From: Chthonomonas sp. UBA2391
Lineage (GTDB): Bacteria > Armatimonadota > Fimbriimonadia > Fimbriimonadales > Fimbriimonadaceae
Direction of reading: 5' to 3'
Length of the DNA: 6,608 bases
Assembly: GCA_002343825.1 (NCBI GenBank)
Contig: DDSL01000020.1
Location: forward strand, 1 to 6,608
Shown here: in pieces, positions 1 through 5,104 of the stretch
Numbering within the stretch: position 1 is the first letter of the stretch
Layout: each line of letters starts with the position of its first letter
Notes under the pieces: generated by a model
Told to the model about the DNA's origin: nothing
Databases searched by the model: none
The model's input: only the letters and a program-made list of their open reading frames with translations
Made by a program: the position numbers and the translations under genes

Positions 1-512
1 AGGGAGAGGCCTTGGGCCGGAGCGGCGAAGGCTCTCCTTCCGAGCGGCACCTGTGGCCACAACGGTTTCTGCAACTCCAGTGGGCGTTGATGTACTTCAC
101 CACTTTTCTCGGCAAGACCTTGGGCGAGACGTGGCGGATTGGCGAGGCCGCTTGGTATCCGCCCAGACTAGAGGGCTTTGCCCGATTTCCGGTGCCCGCC
201 TGGATAGACCGGACTCCTTTTCTTCAGATCCAGACCTATGGGGCGCTGGCGATCGAATTCGCCCTGGCGACTCTGATCTTTGTTCCGAAGTTCCGCACTC
301 CGGTGGTCTTAGGCGGGGTCCTTTTGCACGCCATGATCGAATGGCGGTTGAATATCCCGATGTTTGCCGCGCTCAGCGTGGCCGGCTACGTCTTATTCTT
401 CACGGGTGAAGAAACCGCCCGATTCTTCCGCCGATGCAGCGCCTTCGTGAGTTCCTCTTTATCAAGCGGCCGAACACCCCGGGATACGGGATCAGCCGGA
501 ACGCCTATCTGA
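1..512 (+). CDS. HTTM / vitamin K-dependent gamma-carboxylase-like membrane protein, 5' end missing
   Basis: The reading frame is open from the left edge (first full codon at base 3) to TGA at 510-512, so this is the C-terminal about 169 residues of a longer protein. Numbering from the TTG codon at base 12, hydrophobic stretches lie at about residues 20-37 (LQLQWALMYFTTFLGKTL), 73-91 and 98-130. The order 'LQLQW..MYF...LGKTLGETW..GEA', then a helix with 'EFALATLIFV', then a helix with His106 before 'NIPMFA', matches my memory of the HTTM (horizontally transferred transmembrane) family related to gamma-glutamyl carboxylase. Bacterial members are inner-membrane proteins mostly of unknown substrate. 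The tail after about residue 140 is Ser/Thr/Gly-rich, has lower third-position GC than the overlapping gene's frame, and looks unconstrained. The family call is from pattern recognition; the reaction is unknown. Confidence 0.7.
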   Translation, partial: GEALGRSGEGSPSERHLWPQRFLQLQWALMYFTTFLGKTLGETWRIGEAAWYPPRLEGFARFPVPAWIDRTPFLQIQTYGALAIEFALATLIFVPKFRTPVVLGGVLLHAMIEWRLNIPMFAALSVAGYVLFFTGEETARFFRRCSAFVSSSLSSGRTPRDTGSAGTPI

Positions 513-1303
513 CCGTCCTCGCGGGGAGATCGGGTCTTCCTTCGATTGCCGAGGTCATCGCGCCGAAAGCCGAAGCCCCGGTCGTCGCTGGATTTGGCGT
601 CCCTATGAGCGCTGGGGGCGGCCGCGCCTTACTCGAAAAACCGATCGAGCGCGGGACCTATGGCTTTGCGAGCTTAGACAAGAAGACGGCCTTGCGAGTG
701 GCCGTCCTTCCGCCGGCCGAAGCGGGATTCCATCCCGACGCACTCCTACAGTCTCCGGCGGCGGTGAACCTGCGGGAGGAAGTTCGGTGGCGGATTGGTT
801 CGGCGTGGTGGCTAATCCAGATCACCTTCGAATCGCACCATGCCGAGGTGATTCCGGCGCTAAGTTTCTGGATCTCCGTAGCGCGACGTATGGCCGAACT
901 TACCGCAGGAGTCATCGCCGATCCGCTCGCGGAGAAGTATCTCTTACCAGAAGATGTGCACGACCCCCAGGGGTTCGACATCCGGGACCACATCTCGGTC
1001 ATCCAAAGTCCGGCCCGGATTGCGACCCGGGGGATGTCCAAGTTTGCCCTCCCCGAGATACAGTTCAGCGACGTCGAACCGGATGATCGGGATCTTGCTG
1101 CTGGATTTCTCTACAGCGTGGCGGATGCGATTTTGCACAGGGGACCCATCGAGCCGGGCAACCAGATCGGCACCGTGGAAGTCCCGATCGACGTGGCGGC
1201 AGCCCCGAATCTTCAGGGGCCACCAGTCTTGGAACTGATCCCACCCCCAGGCAAGACGGTCGGTCAAGCGGTTACCCTCATCCACGATGCCCACGAACGT
1301 TGA
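434..1303 (+). CDS. Uncharacterised 289-residue protein
   Basis: I do not recognise this protein with confidence. It is soluble-looking, with no signal peptide or clear membrane helix. Notable stretches are the Trp-rich 'VRWRIGSAWWLIQITF' (residues 117-132), 'VIADPLAEKYL' (160-170), 'FDIRDHISVI' (181-190) and 'TRGMSKFALPEI' (198-209), followed by a helix (220-236) and a Pro-rich segment (258-273). The TRGM-KF-PE pattern faintly recalls DUF4261-type proteins, but I would not assign it. ATG at 434 is chosen although it overlaps the upstream membrane gene by 79 bp: in the overlap this frame has about 80% G/C at third positions against about 60% for the other frame. The next in-frame ATG, at 605, would discard well-biased coding sequence. 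No good Shine-Dalgarno precedes 434. The 3' end overlaps the GAF gene by 17 bp, suggesting cotranscription and translational coupling. Confidence 0.75.
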   Translation: MQRLREFLFIKRPNTPGYGISRNAYLTVLAGRSGLPSIAEVIAPKAEAPVVAGFGVPMSAGGGRALLEKPIERGTYGFASLDKKTALRVAVLPPAEAGFHPDALLQSPAAVNLREEVRWRIGSAWWLIQITFESHHAEVIPALSFWISVARRMAELTAGVIADPLAEKYLLPEDVHDPQGFDIRDHISVIQSPARIATRGMSKFALPEIQFSDVEPDDRDLAAGFLYSVADAILHRGPIEPGNQIGTVEVPIDVAAAPNLQGPPVLELIPPPGKTVGQAVTLIHDAHER

Positions 1304-1736
1304 TTGGATCGAAGAATTGGCCACGAGTGGACTCGCTGGGCGCGCGCTGCGGCAGGCCGCGATGGAGAAGCTCGACGAGCTGCCGGGCTATGACTGGTCC
1401 GGAATCTATCTCTTGAAGGGAGATCATCTTCACCTCGACGCCTATGTTGGGGCCGAGACTGACCACACGGTGATCCCTGTCGGCGTGGGGGTCTGCGGGA
1501 CCGCGGTCGCCGAGCGCGCCAACCAAGTTATCGATGACGTTCGCGAACTCTCGAACTACCTCTCCTGCTCGGTGCATACCCGCAGCGAGATCGTCGTTCT
1601 GATTGAGCGAGAAGGCGAGATCCTCGGCCAGATCGACATTGACGGGCACGAAGTCGGCCGCTTTACCGCCGAGGATGAAGCGATGCTGACCCGCTTGGCT
1701 CAGCTGTTGGCCGCTCGCTGGACCGAAGCATCGTAA
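1287..1736 (+). CDS. GAF-domain protein resembling free methionine-(R)-sulfoxide reductase (fRMsr)
   Basis: A single GAF domain fills the 149 residues. fRMsr enzymes reduce free methionine-(R)-sulfoxide in the cytoplasm with cysteine chemistry and thioredoxin. Recalled E. coli fRMsr lines up without gaps across the core: 'YDWSGIYLL' (35-43), 'IPVGVGVCGTAVA' (63-75), 'NYLSCS' (90-95), 'TRSEIVV' (98-104), 'GQIDID' (114-119) and 'GRFTAEDE' (124-131). Cys70 and Cys94 sit exactly 24 apart, as Cys94 and Cys118 do in E. coli. Glu101, Asp117 and Asp119 fall where Glu125, Asp141 and Asp143 of the substrate pocket lie. The third conserved cysteine (E. coli Cys84) is His60 here. The protein is therefore either a two-cysteine reductase or a related GAF sensor. 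ATG 1287 lies inside the upstream gene, with no obvious Shine-Dalgarno, consistent with coupled translation. Confidence 0.8.
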   Translation: MPTNVDWIEELATSGLAGRALRQAAMEKLDELPGYDWSGIYLLKGDHLHLDAYVGAETDHTVIPVGVGVCGTAVAERANQVIDDVRELSNYLSCSVHTRSEIVVLIEREGEILGQIDIDGHEVGRFTAEDEAMLTRLAQLLAARWTEAS

Positions 1737-2515
1737 ACCACGGGGTGGTGGCGCCCGGCGACGAGATCGCCCGGCTTAAGCCCCCGGAGGCACTGGGAGA
1801 GCCCGATCACCTGAGAATCGGCAAGGGGCTCTTCTACTCGAGCGCCATCGGCGATAAAAAACAATCCGCAGCCTTCCCGGAATTTGTGAGTTCGATTGGG
1901 GTGACTCCCGTGGAGGGTGTTGCCATGGAGGAAGATCACATCGCCTAGTTCGAGAGGGCCGGTGGAGCTGACCTCCCAGCCTTCGTCGGCGATGATCCGA
2001 GCGAGGTCCTCACGTCTCGGCTTGAGCAGACCGGTCTCGAGGCCCAAAAGCGTCCCTCGGTGGCTTCCATCGACAAAGACTGGAAACCCATCGGCTTCGC
2101 GGATCGGGATGAGGGGGATGAAGATCGCGATGAGTTGGGACCCATCCACGGGAACCATGGCGGCATCTTGGTGCCAGGAGATCTCATCGTCACCGGGAGC
2201 CTTGAAGAGCATCTCGTCGTGGCCGAGGCGCAGGCGTTCTTTGCCTAGGAGCTCGGCCGCTATCTGGGCCAGGTAGGGCGATTGGGCAAATCGGGCGATC
2301 GAATCGTGGTCGTGCCATAGGCAGAAGGCGACCGCGTCTTGCTGGATCCAATCCATTGCCTCTGGATCGTCGGTCGGGCGATTGAAGAGCGGCAACATGG
2401 CGCGGTACTCGCCCCGAATCCATTCGACTTCCTCCGTCGGGAGACACTCCCGGATGACCACCCAACCCTTCTCTTCGAAACGCTGCCGAACTTCCTCGTT
2501 TACTTTTCGTTCCAA
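1700..2515 (-). CDS. Phytanoyl-CoA dioxygenase (PhyH) family Fe(II)/2-oxoglutarate oxygenase
   Basis: This 271-residue protein has the PhyH layout. An N-terminal 'EEKGWVVIRECLPTEEVEWIR' type segment (14-34) is followed by 'PYLAQIAAELLG' (80-91). The iron triad is His115 and Asp117 in 'SWHQDAA', with distal His202 in 'TLHGSHPN'. Arg213 in 'HKFREGCG' is a plausible 2-oxoglutarate-binding arginine and Lys105 in 'LFKAPG' a plausible second contact. 'VFVDGSHRGT' (147-155) and 'LELGDVIFLHG' (188-198) are typical family strands. It should be a cytoplasmic non-haem iron oxygenase that hydroxylates a small molecule; the substrate cannot be read from sequence. The start is TTG: an in-frame stop lies three codons upstream, and GGTGAG sits 5 nt before the TTG. 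Its 3' end overlaps the convergent GAF gene by 37 bp with no terminator between them. Confidence 0.9.
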   Translation of the reverse strand: MERKVNEEVRQRFEEKGWVVIRECLPTEEVEWIRGEYRAMLPLFNRPTDDPEAMDWIQQDAVAFCLWHDHDSIARFAQSPYLAQIAAELLGKERLRLGHDEMLFKAPGDDEISWHQDAAMVPVDGSQLIAIFIPLIPIREADGFPVFVDGSHRGTLLGLETGLLKPRREDLARIIADEGWEVSSTGPLELGDVIFLHGNTLHGSHPNRTHKFREGCGLFFIADGARVEEPLADSQVIGLSQCLRGLKPGDLVAGRHHPVVYDASVQRAANS

Positions 2516-2520
2516 ACTGG

Positions 2521-2526
2521 CTCACC
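2521..2526 (-). promoter_or_regulatory. Shine-Dalgarno that fixes the TTG start of the PhyH-family gene
   Basis: On the minus strand GGTGAG ends 5 nt before the TTG at 2515-2513. The in-frame TGA at 2524-2522 excludes any longer start, so together they decide the N-terminus. Confidence 0.55.
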
Positions 2527-2570
2527 GACTGATCTGGTTTGCTTCCGGCACTTCTCAGGTGGATGCGCCA

Positions 2571-2594
2571 AATCAATACAAAAAAGTATAGATT
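2571..2594. promoter_or_regulatory. AT-rich imperfect palindrome in the divergent PhyH/dxs promoter region
   Basis: The arms AATCAATAC (2571-2579) and GTATAGATT (2586-2594) are complementary at 8 of 9 positions around a six-A spacer. This is the only strongly AT-rich island in the 169-bp gap. It contains TATACT on the minus strand (2590-2585) and TATAGA on the plus strand (2587-2592), either of which could be a -10 element; I see no convincing -35 for either. It could be an operator for a dimeric regulator acting on both divergent genes, or simply overlapping promoters. The rest of the gap (2595-2684) would be the dxs leader. Confidence 0.4.
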
Positions 2595-2674
2595 ATTCGT
2601 CCGCGCGGTGTATTGGGCCTAGGCGAGCCAAAGGAGTCAACGCGGAGCACTGGTTCGTCCGTAGTAATCAAGAT

Positions 2675-2680
2675 AGGTGA
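2675..2680 (+). promoter_or_regulatory. Shine-Dalgarno for dxs
   Basis: AGGTGA ends 4 nt before ATG 2685. It supports the ATG over the in-frame TTG at 2613, which would add 24 residues lacking DXS character. Confidence 0.55.
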
Positions 2681-2684
2681 GTTG

Positions 2685-4574
2685 ATGACCAACCTCGAAC
2701 TGCTTTCCCAAATCGTTCTGCCCACGGATCTGCATAAGTTCAGCGACAAAGAGCTGCTTCAAGTTGCCCAAGAGGTCCGACAGGCGATCCTCGAACGGGT
2801 GAGCAAAACCGGGGGCCACTTTAGCTCAAATCTCGGCACGGTTGAACTCACCGTGGCCATGTACGCCGCATATAGCCTGCCACCCGATAAGGTGGTGTGG
2901 GACACCGGCCACCAAGCCTATCCCCACAAATTGCTCACCGGGCGTCTGGAGCGATTCGACACCTTGCGCAAGCACAAAGGGATGAGCGGTTTCCTTAAGC
3001 GGGATGAGCACGAGTTGGATGTCTTTGGTGCTGGCCATGCGGGGACGGCGATCTCGGCCGCGCTGGGATTTGCCGCTGCCCGAGACCGGGTCGGGGGCAA
3101 GGAGAAGGTCGTAGCGGTGACCGGCGATGCCGCCATTTGCAGCGGCATGAGTTGGGAGGCGCTGAACCACGGTGGGGAGTTGAACACCGACTTCACCGTC
3201 GTTCTGAACGACAACCGGATGTCGATCGCCCCCAACGTCGGAGCCCTTACGAGTTACTTCAACCGCCTCCGATCAAGACCCCAAATTCAGGATCTGGCCC
3301 AACGAGCGAAGAGCTTAGCCGAGCGGATGCCCAACCCGATTCACCGTGTCGCGAGCGGTCTGCGCCACGGGATCACCCACTACTTTGCGCCCGAAGAAAC
3401 GGGGACGATTTTTGAAGAGATGGGCTTTGAATACATCGGCCCCGTCGATGGTCATGACCTCCCGACCTTGCTGGAGATCTTCCGCAACGTTCGTGAGCTG
3501 GACCGACCGATCTTTGTCCATGCGATCACGGTCAAGGGCAAGGGTTACGAAGTCGCCGAGGAGGATGCGCGAAAATGGCACGGCGTTGTCCCCTTCGACC
3601 TTCAAGCCTGTGAAATGGCCAAGAGCAGTGGCCCCGTGACGTTCACCCAAGCGTTCGGTGATGCGGCCGTCGAATGCGCCGAACTGGACCCGAAGATGGT
3701 CGCAATCACCGCCGCCATGCCCGATGGCACCGGCTTGACTAACTTCGCAAAGCAGTTCCCCGATCGCTACTACGACGTGGGGATTGCCGAGCAACATGGG
3801 GTCACCTTTGCCGCCGGTCAAGCGGCGGGTGGACTCAAGCCCTTCTGCGCGATCTACTCAACCTTCCTGCAGAGAGGCTACGACCAAGTCCTCCACGATG
3901 TCTGTATTCAGAAGCTACCGGTCCGCTTCTTCATGGACCGCGCGGGGCTGGTCGGAGACGACGGCCCGACCCACCACGGGGCCTTTGACATCAGCTTTCT
4001 GACCCACATTCCGCACCTGGTGTTGCTCGCCCCGCGGGACACGACCGAGCTTCGCGAGATGGCCCGCTGGACGTTGGGCTATGACCGCGGACCGACGGCG
4101 GTCCGGTATCCCCGCGGCGCCAGCGATGATCGGCTCCCCGAACTCCGCACACCGATCGAATTCGGCCGGAGCGAGGTCCTCACCCAGAGTGATCAGAGTG
4201 CGGCCACGGTCGTTGCCGTCGGTTCGATGGTCAGCGTCGCGTGGGAGGCTGCCCAGCGTTTGCGTGAAGAGGGAATCTCCATCGACGTGATCAACGCCCG
4301 TTGGATCAAGCCGATTGATCTCGAGGCGATCGCCAGGCTAGGAGCGCGCTCGGGACGTGTGATCACGATCGAGGAGAATGCCCGCATCGGAGGATTTGGC
4401 CAGCAAGTACGGGATGGTCTTGCAGAAGCGGGTCACGACGGAATCCGAGTCGAGGTCGTGGCGCTTCCCGATGCCTTTATCGAACACGGAGCCCAGCCCA
4501 TCATCCGGGCCGAAGCCGGTCTCTCAGCCGATGCTCTCATCGAGAGGATCAAGACCCGGCACCGCGTCGGCTAG
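2685..4574 (+). CDS. dxs: 1-deoxy-D-xylulose-5-phosphate synthase
   Basis: DXS condenses pyruvate and glyceraldehyde-3-phosphate, with loss of CO2, to make 1-deoxy-D-xylulose-5-phosphate, the cytoplasmic entry step to the MEP isoprenoid pathway and a precursor of thiamine and pyridoxal. The 629 residues are full length. Visible hallmarks: 'SKTGGHFSSNLG' (40-51, His45), 'WDTGHQAYPHKLLTGR' (72-87), the thiamine-diphosphate site 'GDAA' (147-150) with 'LNDNRMSI' (174-181), 'GPVDGHD' (252-258), 'DVGIAEQH' (364-371) with catalytic Glu369, 'DRAGLVGDDGPTHHGAFD' (418-435), 'AVRYPRG' (472-478) and the C-terminal 'LPDAFIEHG' (594-602). The third motif residue is Ala where E. coli has Gly. The N-terminal 'LPTDLHKFSDKELLQVAQEVR' matches the usual DXS start and supports ATG 2685. 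It is divergent from the PhyH gene. The upstream leader and shared palindrome are the likely control region. Confidence 0.96.
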   Translation: MTNLELLSQIVLPTDLHKFSDKELLQVAQEVRQAILERVSKTGGHFSSNLGTVELTVAMYAAYSLPPDKVVWDTGHQAYPHKLLTGRLERFDTLRKHKGMSGFLKRDEHELDVFGAGHAGTAISAALGFAAARDRVGGKEKVVAVTGDAAICSGMSWEALNHGGELNTDFTVVLNDNRMSIAPNVGALTSYFNRLRSRPQIQDLAQRAKSLAERMPNPIHRVASGLRHGITHYFAPEETGTIFEEMGFEYIGPVDGHDLPTLLEIFRNVRELDRPIFVHAITVKGKGYEVAEEDARKWHGVVPFDLQACEMAKSSGPVTFTQAFGDAAVECAELDPKMVAITAAMPDGTGLTNFAKQFPDRYYDVGIAEQHGVTFAAGQAAGGLKPFCAIYSTFLQRGYDQVLHDVCIQKLPVRFFMDRAGLVGDDGPTHHGAFDISFLTHIPHLVLLAPRDTTELREMARWTLGYDRGPTAVRYPRGASDDRLPELRTPIEFGRSEVLTQSDQSAATVVAVGSMVSVAWEAAQRLREEGISIDVINARWIKPIDLEAIARLGARSGRVITIEENARIGGFGQQVRDGLAEAGHDGIRVEVVALPDAFIEHGAQPIIRAEAGLSADALIERIKTRHRVG

Positions 4575-4580
4575 GAGCGA

Positions 4581-4586
4581 TATACT
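4581..4586 (+). promoter_or_regulatory. Possible -10 box (TATACT) for a near-leaderless response-regulator transcript
   Basis: TATACT ends 9 bp before ATG 4596, so transcription from it would begin at or within a few bases of the start codon. The only purine-rich Shine-Dalgarno-like stretch (AGGAG, 4574-4578) is 17 nt from the ATG, too far to be normal. No good -35 is visible about 17 bp upstream. It is a candidate only. Confidence 0.35.
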
Positions 4587-4595
4587 CCCCTCCCG

Positions 4596-5051
4596 ATGGC
4601 CCGAATTTTGGTGATAGATGACGAAGAGTCCGTACTGTCCGCGATCCAGCGACGACTGGAGCGGCACGGGCTAGAGGTCGAGGTTTGCGAGACCAGCGAA
4701 GCCGGGATTGAGCGAATCCAAAGCGCGCCCGAAGCCTTCGACGTGATCGTCACCGACATGTCGATGGAGAGCCCGGACAGCGGTTTGCGCGTTCTGAACA
4801 CCGCCTTTGCCCGCGACCTCTTTGCCGAGGTGATCGTCATGACCGCCTATGGCAACGTCGCCAACGCGGTGGAGTGTATGCGCCGGGGAGCCTTTGATTA
4901 CATCGAAAAGAACTCACCCGGAATCGACGTCTATGAACTCCTGACCATGAAGATTGACCAAGCCCTAGAGCGACGGCGACTCGACGTGAATACGATCCAG
5001 CGATGGGAACGTGCCGCCCGAGCCCAAGAAAAGAGGAACGAACAGCCCTGA
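4596..5051 (+). CDS. Single-domain response regulator (CheY-like receiver)
   Basis: The 151 residues are a complete receiver domain with a charged C-terminal tail and no output domain. The acidic pocket is Asp8-Asp9 in 'ILVIDDEE', the phospho-acceptor is Asp54 in 'DVIVTDMSM', the switch threonine is Thr83 in 'VIVMTAYGN' and the conserved lysine is Lys105 in 'GAFDYIEKN'. The 'MTAYG...AVECMRRGAFDYIEK' region is closest in style to receivers of the NtrC type, but the AAA+ and HTH domains are absent. It probably relays a signal by protein contact in the cytoplasm. The tail from about residue 113 ('YELLTMKIDQALERRR') is helical and could pair with a partner. No histidine kinase lies in the window. 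It starts 21 bp after dxs, so readthrough is possible, but the TATACT box suggests its own promoter. Confidence 0.92.
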   Translation: MARILVIDDEESVLSAIQRRLERHGLEVEVCETSEAGIERIQSAPEAFDVIVTDMSMESPDSGLRVLNTAFARDLFAEVIVMTAYGNVANAVECMRRGAFDYIEKNSPGIDVYELLTMKIDQALERRRLDVNTIQRWERAARAQEKRNEQP

Positions 5052-5062
5052 GCCTAGGTCGG

Positions 5063-5104
5063 TAGGAATCCAAAGATCTAAAGAAGATCAGACCGGGATT
5101 CCTA
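5063..5104 (+). promoter_or_regulatory. 9-bp perfect inverted repeat spanning the nanE-nanK leader and start codon
   Basis: TAGGAATCC (5063-5071) is exactly complementary to GGATTCCTA (5096-5104), with a 24-nt purine-rich spacer. The arm centres are 33 bp apart, close to three helical turns, and the right arm includes the A of ATG 5104. It could be a two-site operator for a sugar-responsive repressor, or an RNA stem that hides the start codon. No U-run follows, so it is not an intrinsic terminator. The sequence shows the repeat; the role is inferred. Confidence 0.45.

Noticed and set aside
1278..1649. 123-codon minus-strand frame opposite the GAF gene
   Set aside because: The plus-strand frame carries the fRMsr-like residues at exact spacing; this frame has no recognisable content.
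1999..2013. 15-bp exact repeat GAGCGAGGTCCTCAC, also at 4169-4183
   Set aside because: The two copies lie in unrelated coding genes on opposite strands and read as different residues. Shared GC-rich codon use makes this a plausible coincidence.
2596..2603. TTCGTCCG direct repeat in the dxs leader (second copy 2654-2661)
   Set aside because: Eight bases, two copies, no symmetry with the promoter island; too weak to call a site.
2613..2684. Longer dxs start at TTG 2613
   Set aside because: It adds 24 residues unlike DXS N-termini, while ATG 2685 has AGGTGA at 4 nt and matches the family start.
3315..3821. 168-codon minus-strand frame inside dxs
   Set aside because: It is antisense to conserved DXS motifs and has no family pattern of its own.
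5011..5103. Upstream extension of the fusion gene's frame into the response regulator
   Set aside because: The extension has low-complexity charged residues, runs through the inverted repeat and overlaps a better-supported gene; NanE homology begins after ATG 5104.
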